Below, piece after piece: positions 8,096-16,973 of a stretch of DNA of 64,000 bases. The DNA lies in assembly GCA_025808875.1 (NCBI GenBank), contig CP075528.1, positions 4,958,473-5,022,472 of the forward strand. The letters are read 5' to 3'. The stretch is from Enhydrobacter sp. (GTDB lineage Bacteria; Pseudomonadota; Alphaproteobacteria; Reyranellales; Reyranellaceae). The number at the start of each line of letters is the position of its first letter. Position 1 is the stretch's first letter. The notes beneath the pieces were generated by a model. It was given only the letters and a program-made list of their open reading frames with translations. It was not told the DNA's origin and searched no databases. Made by a program: the position numbers and the translations under genes.

Positions 8096-11000
8096 TGCGC
8101 GCCCTCAGGATCCTCGGCGGGATGATCGGCGGCTTTGCTGCCGCCGTCGCGCTGTTGCTCGCCGTACTGCAGTCGGCGCCGGCCAGGCACTGGGTGGCGG
8201 CGACCATGTCGCGGCTCGCGTCTTCGGGGGAAATGCGGGTCGAACTGAGAGAACTGGACGGATTCATACCGACAGACCTGACCATCGGCGAGCTCGAAGT
8301 GGCGGATCGAGAGGGCGTTTGGCTGCGTGCCGAAGAAGTGCGTCTTTCCTGGTCGATTGCGCCATTGTTCTCCGGATGGCTGCGCATCGACAACCTCACG
8401 GCACGACAGATCGACGTACGTCGCCTTCCCTACCCATCGAGGACCGATGAGCCTTCGTCCGGTGAGTTCACCGGGCTGCCGTTCGCCGTCGACTTGCGTC
8501 TCGCTTCCGTGCCCGAGTTGAACCTGCACGAGTCCGTCGCCGGCGTGCGGTCGAACTGGAAACTGGATGCCGCCGCTTCCTTGCCGGCGGATGACGGCGC
8601 CAGCCATCTTCACGTGACGCTCGATCGCACGGACGGGCCGGCAGCCCATGCCTCGGCCGACCTGAGGTTTCGACTGGCCCCGCTCTCGATCGACGGAAGG
8701 ATCGCGGTCGAGGAATCCACGCGCGGCGGGCTGGTGGCGGAGCTGATCGGACGGCCCGATCTCGAGCGCACGTCGCTCGAGATGACGGCCCGGGGCAACG
8801 CCCAGTCCGGCAACGTCGTGTTGACGGCCGGCGCCGGCGATGCCGTTACCTCGGAAGGACGGGTGCATTGGGAGCGTGTCGGCGCCGACACGCAAGTATC
8901 CCTTCGGCTGCAGGCGGCGACTTCCGGCCTGCCCGACAGTCCACTCGCCCGTGCACTCGCCCAGCCGCTCGAGCTGCAGGGTTCCGCCCGGTTCGACGCC
9001 GCTCGAACGTGGAGTGTCGAGCGACTGACACTCGAATCGGGTCCGACCAGGATCGAGGGCACCGGACGATACGACATGGCCACGGACAAACTCGAGGCCA
9101 GCGTGGACGTCATGGTCCCGGATGCCGGCCCATACTCCGCGCTTGCCGGGGGCGCCGGGTGGCGCGACCTGCGAGCCACCATCCGTTCGGAGCTGCGCGA
9201 CCTTGCCCGCGATCCGTCCGGGACGGCGACGGTCACGGCGACGGTGGACGATGTGCGCGGGATGCCATCCGGTCGCCTGGAGGCCGCCGCCACGATCGAG
9301 TTGCGCAAGGGAGGGAATTTGATCGTACAGGACGGCACCCTCTCGGAAGCGGGTGCGGTCGCGCGATTCGGCGGCAGCTATCGGCCCTCGACGTCGGTCG
9401 GTGAGATGACGGCACGACTGAGGATCGCCGACCTGGATCGATACTCGCCGCTCGCCGGTGTGACGCTCGGCGGAGTCGGCGAACTCGAGCTTTCAGCGCG
9501 CGTCGACAAGGAGCGCGTGCGCCTGCGCTGGAACGGAAGCTTCGACGCATTGACCTTGCCCGGCGTGCCGGAGCGGATCACGCGACCGTCGGTAAGCACC
9601 CGCGGCGCCGTCGAATTTGCCGACGGCGCGTGGATCGTCGAAGCGTTGCGCGTCGGGTCGCCGGCGCTCTCGCTGCAGGTCGACGGACGCGGCCACGAAC
9701 GCAACGGCGATCTCAGGCTCTCCGCTTCCGTCCCTCGGGTCGAAGCGCTGCAGCCGGAGATCACGGGTGCGCTCGAAGCCACGGCCGATCTGAGCGTCTC
9801 GAACGAGACGGTCGCCGGCGAGTTGCGCGTGCAGGGGACGCTCGCCGACCGACCGGCCCGCCTGGATGGCCGGTTTCGACGCGGTGCCGACGGCGCATTG
9901 TCGGTCCCGGGCGCGCAAGGCGACTGGGCAAGCGCTGTGGTGAACGTCACCGATCTCGAAATCTCGCCGCGCGGCGCGACCGGTCACGGCCATCTCCGGA
10001 TATCGAGTCTGGCGGATTTCTCGGTGCTTGTCGGTGTACCGATGGATGGCTCGATCGATCTGAAGGTTGCAACCGAACCGAACCCCGGTGGCGCGGTGAT
10101 GGTCGTGCTGCGCGGCGAAGCGCTGCGCAGCGGCGATAGGCGCGTCGCCAGGCTGGCATTCGACGGCACTGTGCGAGATCCCTTCGGTGCGGCCGAAACC
10201 GACGCGCATCTGGACGCCGATGGTATCGCTGGTGTCGACGAAGTCGGACGCCTGGAGGCGACGGCGAAGGGCGACCGGCATGCCGTCGACGTCGCGCTGC
10301 GGGCAGGCGGCACGAACCTGTCGGCCGATCTCGCGGCCCGTGTCGAGAGGACCGCCGATGAGATTCGTCTCGCGGTGTCGCGCTTCACGGGCCGCTATCG
10401 GGGCGTGCCCGTTGGGCTGGCCGGTGCCTTGCGGGCGACGATCCGAGGGGAGCGGACGACCATCGAACCCGCATCGTTGCGCCTTGGCAGCGGCAATGTC
10501 CGCATCGCCGGGACCGTCGATCCGCAGACCAGCAACCTCGAGGCCGACATCGCCGCCTTGCCGCTCGCGCTGCTGTCGTCGCTGACGCCGGGTGTCGACA
10601 TCGAGGGCACATTGCAGGCAAGACTGCGCGCCCATGGACCGGCGGCCAATCCGCGCTTGCAGGCGACCTACAATGCGACGGGACTGCGGTTGCGGCGGCC
10701 CGGCACGGCGTTGTTGCCGAGTATCGCCCTGAGAGGATCGGCTTCCCTGGTCGAGCGGCGCGCAACCTTCGATATCCGACTGGGCGGCGGCGGCTCGACC
10801 AACCTGACGTTGAGAGGCGACGCGACACTGGCGCCTTTCGACGCTCGTGTGGCGATCGGCGGCAGCGTCGACATCGGTCCTTTCTCGCCGTTGCTGGGCA
10901 ACAGCATCCGCAACGTGTCGGGCACGTTGCGGCCGAACTTGCGACTCGCGATCACGCCGGATGGCATTGCGGGCGACGGCTCGGCTGCTCTTGCCGGCGT

Positions 11001-12135
11001 GGCGTTCGCGCTGCCGGACAGCGGTTTGCGACTGAGCGGCGGCGAGGGCACGCTGGCCTTGGCGGGCGACGTGTTGCGCTTGCAGCGTCTCGCCTTCCAG
11101 ACAGCAGGCGGTGGGCGTGTCGGCGCCGCGGGCACCGTTGCGCTCGATCCCGAACGCGGCTTTCCGCTCGACCTCGCGATCGAGACACAACGGGCTTTGG
11201 CTGTCAGTCGTCCCGATCTGGTCGTTGCTGTTACCAGCGACGTCAAGGTGACCGGCTCCATGGTCGACGGCGTGGACGTCGGCGGCAACCTCCGGCTCGA
11301 TCGCACCGAAATCGCCATCGGCGCTCAGCAGGCGGCAGGGTATCCGACGATCCCGGTGCGCGAGATCAATCTGCCGGCCGGCGAGAGCGACGCCATCGCA
11401 CCCGGCGGCGATGCGGCGGGATTGCCGGTGCGGCTCGCTCTCGAGATCGCCGCGCCGGACGCGGTGTTCGTGCGCGGCCGTGGACTGGACGCGGAGATGA
11501 GCGGGCAATTGCAGGTCGCCGGCACCGCGAGTCGGCCCAGTGTGCTTGGCAATCTCACCCTGCGCCGCGGCACCTTCAATCTCGCCGGTCGCCGCCTGAA
11601 CTTCACGCGCGGCAACGTCTCGCTCCTCACCGCCGACACCCTCGATCCGCTCCTCGATTTCGTGGCCACGACCTCCGTTCAATCGACGACCATAGAAGTG
11701 GCGATCGGCGGCACGTCGCGGGCACCCACCTTCAGCGTTAGTGCAAGTCCGCCACTGCCCCAGGACGAGGCGATGGCGATGCTGCTGTTCGGCAAGCCGT
11801 CCGCCGGACTGAGCCCCTTCGAGATCCTGAGCGCCGCCGAAGCGATCGGCGAACTGAGCGGCCGAACATCGCCCGCGCAGGGTTTCCTCGGTCGCCTGCG
11901 TCGCAGCCTGGGGCTGGACCAGCTCTCGGTCGACGGGGCCGGCGGCCAAGGTCCGTCGCTCGGCGCAGGCCGCTATCTGGCGCCGGGCGTCTATGTCGGC
12001 GCCCGTCAAGGTGCCGGCGCCGGGTCGAGCCGTGGCGTGGTTGAAATCGAGGTGTTTCCCAATACCAAAGTCGAAGCCGACGTGGGTGCCGATGTGAACA
12101 GCCGGTTGGGCGTCAAGATGGAATGGGATTATTGA
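8095..12135 (+). CDS. tamB: TamB: translocation and assembly module inner-membrane protein (AsmA/YhdP-like bridge)
   Basis: The 1346-residue protein has one N-terminal membrane anchor (GGFAAAVALLLAVLQSA, about residues 12-28) followed by a long repetitive beta-rich periplasmic body. The early block LTIGELEVADREGVWL and the C-terminal DUF490 region (AMAMLLFGKPSAGLSPFEIL, ending KMEWDY) are TamB signatures. Such proteins form an elongated hydrophobic groove spanning the periplasm and move phospholipids or help outer-membrane protein assembly. Its start overlaps the tamA stop, so the two are coupled. Only the ATG at 8095 gives the membrane anchor at the N-terminus, although the frame is open far upstream. 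Confidence 0.93.
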   Translation: MRALRILGGMIGGFAAAVALLLAVLQSAPARHWVAATMSRLASSGEMRVELRELDGFIPTDLTIGELEVADREGVWLRAEEVRLSWSIAPLFSGWLRIDNLTARQIDVRRLPYPSRTDEPSSGEFTGLPFAVDLRLASVPELNLHESVAGVRSNWKLDAAASLPADDGASHLHVTLDRTDGPAAHASADLRFRLAPLSIDGRIAVEESTRGGLVAELIGRPDLERTSLEMTARGNAQSGNVVLTAGAGDAVTSEGRVHWERVGADTQVSLRLQAATSGLPDSPLARALAQPLELQGSARFDAARTWSVERLTLESGPTRIEGTGRYDMATDKLEASVDVMVPDAGPYSALAGGAGWRDLRATIRSELRDLARDPSGTATVTATVDDVRGMPSGRLEAAATIELRKGGNLIVQDGTLSEAGAVARFGGSYRPSTSVGEMTARLRIADLDRYSPLAGVTLGGVGELELSARVDKERVRLRWNGSFDALTLPGVPERITRPSVSTRGAVEFADGAWIVEALRVGSPALSLQVDGRGHERNGDLRLSASVPRVEALQPEITGALEATADLSVSNETVAGELRVQGTLADRPARLDGRFRRGADGALSVPGAQGDWASAVVNVTDLEISPRGATGHGHLRISSLADFSVLVGVPMDGSIDLKVATEPNPGGAVMVVLRGEALRSGDRRVARLAFDGTVRDPFGAAETDAHLDADGIAGVDEVGRLEATAKGDRHAVDVALRAGGTNLSADLAARVERTADEIRLAVSRFTGRYRGVPVGLAGALRATIRGERTTIEPASLRLGSGNVRIAGTVDPQTSNLEADIAALPLALLSSLTPGVDIEGTLQARLRAHGPAANPRLQATYNATGLRLRRPGTALLPSIALRGSASLVERRATFDIRLGGGGSTNLTLRGDATLAPFDARVAIGGSVDIGPFSPLLGNSIRNVSGTLRPNLRLAITPDGIAGDGSAALAGVAFALPDSGLRLSGGEGTLALAGDVLRLQRLAFQTAGGGRVGAAGTVALDPERGFPLDLAIETQRALAVSRPDLVVAVTSDVKVTGSMVDGVDVGGNLRLDRTEIAIGAQQAAGYPTIPVREINLPAGESDAIAPGGDAAGLPVRLALEIAAPDAVFVRGRGLDAEMSGQLQVAGTASRPSVLGNLTLRRGTFNLAGRRLNFTRGNVSLLTADTLDPLLDFVATTSVQSTTIEVAIGGTSRAPTFSVSASPPLPQDEAMAMLLFGKPSAGLSPFEILSAAEAIGELSGRTSPAQGFLGRLRRSLGLDQLSVDGAGGQGPSLGAGRYLAPGVYVGARQGAGAGSSRGVVEIEVFPNTKVEADVGADVNSRLGVKMEWDY

Positions 12136-12173
12136 TTGCGTTCACCCGTCGGTTGCTGAGACACTGACATCCC

Positions 12174-12329
12174 GTGACGACCCTGATCTTCCTCGTGCTC
12201 GGCATCGCCTTGCTGACGGCAGTGGCGGGTCGGCGCGACGTCGCCACGGTCCTGTTTGCCCTCTCCTTTGTCGGCTCGGTCGCGTGGTTCGTGCACCACC
12301 TGACCGACCCGCTCACCGTGTTCCTGTAG
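12174..12329 (+). CDS. DUF5993 family small membrane protein
   Basis: A GTG start gives a 51-residue protein, MTTLIFLVLGIALLTAVAG..., with two predicted membrane helices (about residues 2-18 and 24-40) separated by the basic turn GRRDVA. It ends 6 bp before dsbB. A small protein of this kind beside DsbB matches DUF5993. Its function is unknown. A role as an accessory subunit of the disulfide-forming complex is inference from the constant neighbourhood. Confidence 0.75.
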   Translation: MTTLIFLVLGIALLTAVAGRRDVATVLFALSFVGSVAWFVHHLTDPLTVFL

Positions 12330-12335
12330 GCCGCG

Positions 12336-12905
12336 ATGCCTGGCCTCGTGCGTTTCGGCAACACCATCGGCGCGAGCGGCATGGCGCTGGTGCTGCTGGC
12401 GGCGTTCGTCATGCAATTCGCCCGGCACGAATTGCCTTGCCCGTTGTGCAATCTGCAGCGGATCGCCTTCGTCCTTTGCGGCTTTGCCTTCGCGTTGAAC
12501 CTGCGCTTCGGATCGCACCCTTATCACTACGGTCTTGGACTGGTCGCCGCGCTGTTCGGCCTCGCTGTGTCCGGACGCCAGGTGCTGTTGCACATCGCGA
12601 GCGACACGGGCCACTACGGCTCGGCCATCCTCGGCCTTCACCTCTACAGCTGGTCGTTCCTGATTTTCCTGGCGACGATCGCGGGCATCGCGTTTTTGCT
12701 GCTGGTCGCCGGCACGGTGAGTTTCGAAAGCCATCGCAGCAGCCCGCGACATCCCGGTCCGTTCCACGGCCTCGCCAAGGCCGCGTGCTACCTTCTGGTC
12801 CTCGTCACGCTTGCCAACGCCGCGATGAGTTTCGTGCAGTGCGGGCCGATCGAATGTCCGGACAATCCGACGAGCTACTGGCTGATCGAGCGGTTCTTCG
12901 GCTGA
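12336..12905 (+). CDS. dsbB: Disulfide bond formation protein B (DsbB)
   Basis: The 189-residue inner-membrane protein has four hydrophobic segments. It carries the redox pair CPLC (residues 35-38), which passes electrons to quinone, and a second periplasmic cysteine pair in QCGPIECPDNP near residues 148-156, which reoxidises DsbA. Both pairs needed for activity are present. The gene lies directly after the DUF5993 microprotein and probably shares its transcript. No dsbA is adjacent. Confidence 0.92.
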   Translation: MPGLVRFGNTIGASGMALVLLAAFVMQFARHELPCPLCNLQRIAFVLCGFAFALNLRFGSHPYHYGLGLVAALFGLAVSGRQVLLHIASDTGHYGSAILGLHLYSWSFLIFLATIAGIAFLLLVAGTVSFESHRSSPRHPGPFHGLAKAACYLLVLVTLANAAMSFVQCGPIECPDNPTSYWLIERFFG

Positions 12906-12917
12906 CCGTGCGGGCGA

Positions 12918-13562
12918 TCACCTGTCGAACTCGGTATCCTTCTTGGGGATCAGGTCGTAGGGCAGGGCGAAGCCCGGCATCGACATGATCCGCTCGCGCC
13001 AGGCGCGGGCATGCGGCCGGCGGTCCAGGGAAAGCCCGCCCTCGGCCATGAACACCATGCGACCCCAGCAGCCGATGTCGGCGATCGTGCATTTGTCGCC
13101 GACCAGCCATTGCCGTCCGTCGAGAGACTTGTCGATGAAGTCGAGCGCGGCTTCGGCAGGCGCCCGAAAGTAGTCGACGATCGCCGGTGCGACGTCGGGG
13201 CGGAAGCGTGCGAAATGGCGGATCCGCGCCACGTTGGTGATGGCGTCGTTCTCCCAGGCGAGCCACTCGCGGGCCTGCCAGCGCGCCTGCTCGGTCGTTG
13301 CCTCGAAATGGCCGGTCGAGCGGGCGAGATAGTCGAGGATGACGTTGGACATCACCAGAGTGAGTCCGCGATGGCGCAACACCGGCACCTGTCCATATCG
13401 ATTGATCGCGAGGTGTTCGGGTTGCTTCTGAACGCCGTTCTTGAGGTTGACGGTTCGAAAGGAGAAGGACAGTCCGGCGAGAGCCAGGAACAGCATCGGC
13501 TTGTAGCTCGAGCTGGACGTAAAGCTGCCGTGAAGAACAAGGCGGTCTGGGCTGTCGGGCAT
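12918..13562 (-). CDS. Glutathione S-transferase family protein
   Basis: The 214-residue protein has an N-terminal thioredoxin-like fold (LHGSFTSSSSYKPMLFLAL) and an all-alpha C-terminal domain containing LDGRQWLVGDKCTIADIG, the usual GST C-terminal motif with its N-capping Asp. The start at 13562 is chosen because GGAGGA lies six bases upstream. The ATG seven codons earlier has no such site. The likely activity is glutathione conjugation or reduction of small electrophiles in the cytoplasm. It converges with dsbB and diverges from the next gene. The substrate is unknown. Confidence 0.88.
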   Translation of the reverse strand: MPDSPDRLVLHGSFTSSSSYKPMLFLALAGLSFSFRTVNLKNGVQKQPEHLAINRYGQVPVLRHRGLTLVMSNVILDYLARSTGHFEATTEQARWQAREWLAWENDAITNVARIRHFARFRPDVAPAIVDYFRAPAEAALDFIDKSLDGRQWLVGDKCTIADIGCWGRMVFMAEGGLSLDRRPHARAWRERIMSMPGFALPYDLIPKKDTEFDR

Positions 13563-13619
13563 GCTGGCTTCCTCCGCTTGCATCTTGCACCGCGACGCGA
13601 ACCCTGCCTATCTGGCCGC

Positions 13620-14090
13620 ATGACCATCGTTTCACGCCGCCTCGCCCTCGCCGCCGCCGGTTCGGTGGCTTTCGCCGCCTCCGCCGCCGGCCAGTCGCCG
13701 GCCGACGTCGTCGCCGTCATCGAGCGCTATGCCGCCGCCCTCAAGGCCGGCAACGTCGAGACCTTGGTCGGGCTCTACGCCGCCGACGGTTCCTTCGTGC
13801 GCGAGAACATGCAGCCGGCCATCGGCACCACCGCCTTGCGGGCGGCCTACAAGGAAGTCTTCGCGACCCTCAAGGTCGATCTCGCCTTCACGGTCAAGGA
13901 GGCCGAGACCTCCGGCGACCTCGCCTGGCTGCGCGCGACCTCCGGCGGCCGCATCAAGTTCCTCGCGACCGGACGCGAATCGGAGGAGGCGTTCAACACG
14001 CTGGTCGTCTTCCGCCGCGTCGGTGACGCCTGGAAGATCCGCAGCTATCTCTACGCCTCCAGCAAGCCCGGTCCCCGGCCGCCCGCCTGA
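13620..14090 (+). CDS. Secreted NTF2-like/SnoaL-like (DUF4440) domain protein
   Basis: The 156-residue protein has a signal peptide (SRRLALAAAGSVAFAASAAG) and then a compact NTF2-like domain: VIERYAAALKAGNVETLVGL, ADGSFVRENM, and a terminal VFRRVGDAWKIRSYLYASS. This matches the DUF4440/SgcJ-EcaC group, whose members are small ligand-binding or isomerase-like proteins. No catalytic residues can be assigned. It begins 57 bp from the divergent GST start and is followed 4 bp later by the beta-propeller gene, suggesting an operon. Confidence 0.8.
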   Translation: MTIVSRRLALAAAGSVAFAASAAGQSPADVVAVIERYAAALKAGNVETLVGLYAADGSFVRENMQPAIGTTALRAAYKEVFATLKVDLAFTVKEAETSGDLAWLRATSGGRIKFLATGRESEEAFNTLVVFRRVGDAWKIRSYLYASSKPGPRPPA

Positions 14091-14094
14091 TCCC

Positions 14095-14940
14095 ATGTCG
14101 GACGAGGCCTACACCGTCATCCTCGGTGATCGCCGCTACGCCGTGCATCGAAAGTGGGCAAGGCTGCCGCCCGGCGACGCATTCGGTTTCATTTCCGACG
14201 TGATGGTCGACGGCGATGGCAGGGTTCATGTCGCGCAGCGCGGGACCGATCGTCCCGTGCTGGTGTTCGGTCCCGATGGCGGCTATCGCGGCGCCTGGGG
14301 CGAGGGAGTGCTGGCGGAACCGCACTACATCACGGCGGGCCACGACGGCACGATCCTCGTCGCCGACCGCGACGCCCATCAGGTGCTGCGTTTCGACGGC
14401 GACGGCAGGCTGCTCCAGGCGCTGGGCCGTCGTCATTGGCCCTCGCTCGACGCACCCTTCAATCATCCGACGGCCGCCGCCCTGGCCTCCGACGGACAGA
14501 TTTACGTGGCCGACGGCTACGGCAATTCGAGCGTGCATTGTTTCGCCGCGGACGGGGCGCTGGTCCGCACCTGGGGTGGACGCGGTGCCGGGCCTGGCGC
14601 CTTCACCACGCCGCATGCCATCGCCATCGACGCGGAGGGGCGCGTGCTGGTCGGCGATCGCGAGAACAATCGCATCCAGGTCTTCGATGGCGACGGTCGA
14701 TTCCTCGACGCTTGGGGCGATCTCTACCATCCGATGCAGATCTGGATCGACGGACGCGGCATGGTCTTCGTCACCGACCAGACGCCGCGCATCAGCCTGT
14801 TCGGTCCCGGCGGCGGGTTGATCGGCCGTTGCCGCGGCGCCATCAACGGCGCGCATGGGCTGTCGGGCGACGCGGAGGGCAACCTCTATCTCGCCGAGCT
14901 GCCGCCGCAGGAAATCACCAAGCTCGAGCGCCTCGACTAG
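14095..14940 (+). CDS. NHL-repeat six-bladed beta-propeller protein
   Basis: The 281-residue protein is built of repeated blades of the type D-G-(x)-I-(L/Y)-V-A-D-(x)-N-(x)-V-x-x-F (for example GTILVADRDAHQVLRF, GQIYVADGYGNSSVHCF and GRVLVGDRENNRIQVF), the NHL repeat. Such propellers act as binding scaffolds, or as lyases in peptidyl-glycine processing. No signal peptide is visible, so a cytoplasmic location is likely. It starts 4 bp after the previous gene and precedes a short ORF and an amidase in the same direction, which suggests a shared catabolic role. Confidence 0.85.
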   Translation: MSDEAYTVILGDRRYAVHRKWARLPPGDAFGFISDVMVDGDGRVHVAQRGTDRPVLVFGPDGGYRGAWGEGVLAEPHYITAGHDGTILVADRDAHQVLRFDGDGRLLQALGRRHWPSLDAPFNHPTAAALASDGQIYVADGYGNSSVHCFAADGALVRTWGGRGAGPGAFTTPHAIAIDAEGRVLVGDRENNRIQVFDGDGRFLDAWGDLYHPMQIWIDGRGMVFVTDQTPRISLFGPGGGLIGRCRGAINGAHGLSGDAEGNLYLAELPPQEITKLERLD

Positions 14941-14957
14941 CGCCGGAGGAGGAGGAC

Positions 14958-15140
14958 GTGGACAAGGCGACGATGGAGCTGCTGGCCAAACGCGCCGGAC
15001 TGCGCAAGGCCTTGGCCGAGCATCCGGACGACGTCGCCGCCGCCGCCGCCCAGGCCGCCGCCGCGACCGAGCGACTGAAGCCGGTCGACTCCCCCGCCGC
15101 CGAGCCGTGGCCGCCGATGCGGCCGGGAGACGGCCTGTGA
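14958..15140 (+). CDS. Small hypothetical protein, Ala-rich, coupled to amidase
   Basis: A GTG start directly behind a strong purine-rich GGAGGAGGAGG site gives a 60-residue protein. It has a basic helical N-terminus (MDKATMELLAKRAGLRKALA), a central Ala/Gln run and a Pro-rich tail. Its stop overlaps the amidase start by 4 bp (GTGA). The good ribosome-binding site and the coupling support a real gene. I do not recognise a family. It may be a small accessory protein, or mainly a device to couple amidase translation. Confidence 0.6.
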   Translation: MDKATMELLAKRAGLRKALAEHPDDVAAAAAQAAAATERLKPVDSPAAEPWPPMRPGDGL

Positions 15141-16528
15141 GCGAGCTGCACCGCCTCTCGGTCGCTCAGGCCGCGACGGCGATAGCCGCCCGGGAGCTTT
15201 CGCCGGTCGAGCTGATGCAGGCACTGCTGAGGCGCATCGAGAAGCTCGATCCGACGCTCAATGTCTTCATCCGGCTCGACGCTGAGGGTGCGCTTGCCGA
15301 GGCACACGCCGCAGAGAACGAGATCGCGGCGGGCCGTCGGCGTGGGCCGCTGCACGGCGTGCCCGTCGGCATCAAGGACATCGTCGACGTGGCGGGACTG
15401 CCGACGACGTGCCACTCGAAGATTCTCGACGGCAATGTCGCCTCGAGCGACGCGGTCTGTGTCTCGAAGCTGCGCCAGGCCGGCGCGATCGTACTGGGCA
15501 AGCTCTCGACGCACGAGTTCGCCATCGGCGGGCCGAGCTTCGACCTGCCGTGGCCGCCGGCGCGCAATCCCTGGAATCCCGACCATCATCCCGGCGGCTC
15601 CTCGTCGGGCTCGGGCGCGGGCATCGCCGCGGGTCTCTTCCCCATGGCACTGGGTTCCGATACCGGCGGCAGTGTGCGCAATCCGGCGAGCTGCTGTGGC
15701 ATTGTCGGGCTGAAGCCGACCTACGGTCTCGTATCGCGGCGCGGCGTGTTTCCGCTCTCTTTCACGCTCGACCATGTCGGTCCGATGACCCGCACTGTTA
15801 GCGACAATGCGCTGATGCTTAACGCGATTGCAGGCTACGACCCGCTCGATCCGGGCAGCATGGCGGCGCGGGCCGGCCGCTATTCAGAGCGCCTCGAGCG
15901 CGGCGTGCGGAACCTCAAGGTCGGATTCGTGCGTCACTTCCACGAGACCGACCTGCCAGCCGATCCCGAGGTCACGGCGGCGCTGCAGCATGTCGCGCGT
16001 GAATTGCAGATGGCGGGCGCCGAGGTGCGCGACGCGGTGTTGCCGGCGCTCGGCGAGTTCCGCGACGTCAACCGTGTCATCCTGCAGAGCGAAGCCTGGG
16101 CGATCCATGCCCGGTGGCTGCGTGGGCGGCCGGGCGACTACGGCAAGCTGGCGCGCCAGCGCCTGATGGCCGGCGCCTTCATGTCGGCGGGCGACTACGT
16201 CCAGGCCCAGCGCCTGCGCACCGCCATGATTGCCCGGGTCGAGGAGGCGTTGCACGACTTCGACGTGCTGCTCTGTGCGAGCTCGATGGATCCAGCCTGC
16301 CGCATCGACCATGCGGCCGACGTCGAGCGCACCTATCCGCGCCAGGCACGCACGCCCTTCAACATCACCGGCCATCCCGCCATCGCCATGATGGCTGGCC
16401 TTTCCAGCGGAGGGCTGCCGCTCTCGGTACAGTTCGTCGGGCGCTATTTCGACGAGGCGACCCTGTTCCAGGTCGCGCGGGTGTGGGAACTGGCGGCGGG
16501 CACCGACAAGAAGTATCCACCGATTTGA
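15137..16528 (+). CDS. Amidase signature family hydrolase
   Basis: The 463-residue enzyme shows the full catalytic triad of the amidase signature family: Lys80 in VGIKDIVDVAG, the cis-Ser in the GGSSSGSGAG loop (about residue 155), and the nucleophile Ser179 in SDTGGSVRNPASCCG. It hydrolyses an amide to acid plus ammonia in the cytoplasm. The GTG start overlaps the preceding small ORF. The upstream order (NTF2-like, NHL propeller, small ORF, amidase) suggests one transcript. There is no sign of GatB or GatC, so it is not the tRNA amidotransferase. The substrate is unknown. Confidence 0.9.
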   Translation: MSELHRLSVAQAATAIAARELSPVELMQALLRRIEKLDPTLNVFIRLDAEGALAEAHAAENEIAAGRRRGPLHGVPVGIKDIVDVAGLPTTCHSKILDGNVASSDAVCVSKLRQAGAIVLGKLSTHEFAIGGPSFDLPWPPARNPWNPDHHPGGSSSGSGAGIAAGLFPMALGSDTGGSVRNPASCCGIVGLKPTYGLVSRRGVFPLSFTLDHVGPMTRTVSDNALMLNAIAGYDPLDPGSMAARAGRYSERLERGVRNLKVGFVRHFHETDLPADPEVTAALQHVARELQMAGAEVRDAVLPALGEFRDVNRVILQSEAWAIHARWLRGRPGDYGKLARQRLMAGAFMSAGDYVQAQRLRTAMIARVEEALHDFDVLLCASSMDPACRIDHAADVERTYPRQARTPFNITGHPAIAMMAGLSSGGLPLSVQFVGRYFDEATLFQVARVWELAAGTDKKYPPI

Positions 16529-16535
16529 GACGGCA

Positions 16536-16847
16536 CTACCGATCCGTCTGGTGCTTGCTCTCGTGCTCGGAATCGGCGGATGTGCCGGTAGCGGGCGAGC
16601 GGCCGCGGCCGTCCCCGGAATCGATCGGCGCCACCGGCCGGACGCCGATATCGATGCGGCAGCGGTCGGCCATCGCCGCGTCGACGGCGACCGGCGCTAC
16701 CTGGCGCCGCTGCTCCTCCGTCGGCACCGTGCCGGTGATCTCGATGGCACCGGCGCGCACTTCGATCGAGAGGCTGCGGGCGTCGATGTTGGCGCGCGTC
16801 AGGGCATCGTGAATGGCATCGCGCATGCGTTCGTCGTCGTCGTTCAT
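16536..16847 (-). CDS. BON domain-containing protein
   Basis: This 103-residue protein contains a BON fold (about residues 8-68): RDAIHDALTRANIDARSLSI, then VRAGAIEITGTVPTEEQRRQ with the conserved central glycine. A polar tail rich in Ser, Asp and His follows. BON domains bind phospholipid surfaces or small ligands and often appear in osmotic-shock proteins such as OsmY. No signal peptide is visible, so it is probably cytoplasmic. It is convergent with the amidase (7 bp apart) and divergent from the LLM monooxygenase. Confidence 0.8.
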   Translation of the reverse strand: MNDDDERMRDAIHDALTRANIDARSLSIEVRAGAIEITGTVPTEEQRRQVAPVAVDAAMADRCRIDIGVRPVAPIDSGDGRGRSPATGTSADSEHESKHQTDR

Positions 16848-16973
16848 GTCGAGGCTCCCGGTTACCGACTCGAAACGGATGCCGGCGGGAAGCGTTGCCG
16901 GTAATCCGTTGAATTAGCTCTTCTCGTCCGGCCGGCCTTGCCGCGGCCGGGCGTCGCTGCAAGATAGGGGTCC

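Noticed and set aside
9493..12009. An 838-codon open frame on the - strand opposite tamB
   Set aside because: Antisense to the conserved TamB coding sequence, with Arg/Gln-rich nonsense composition.
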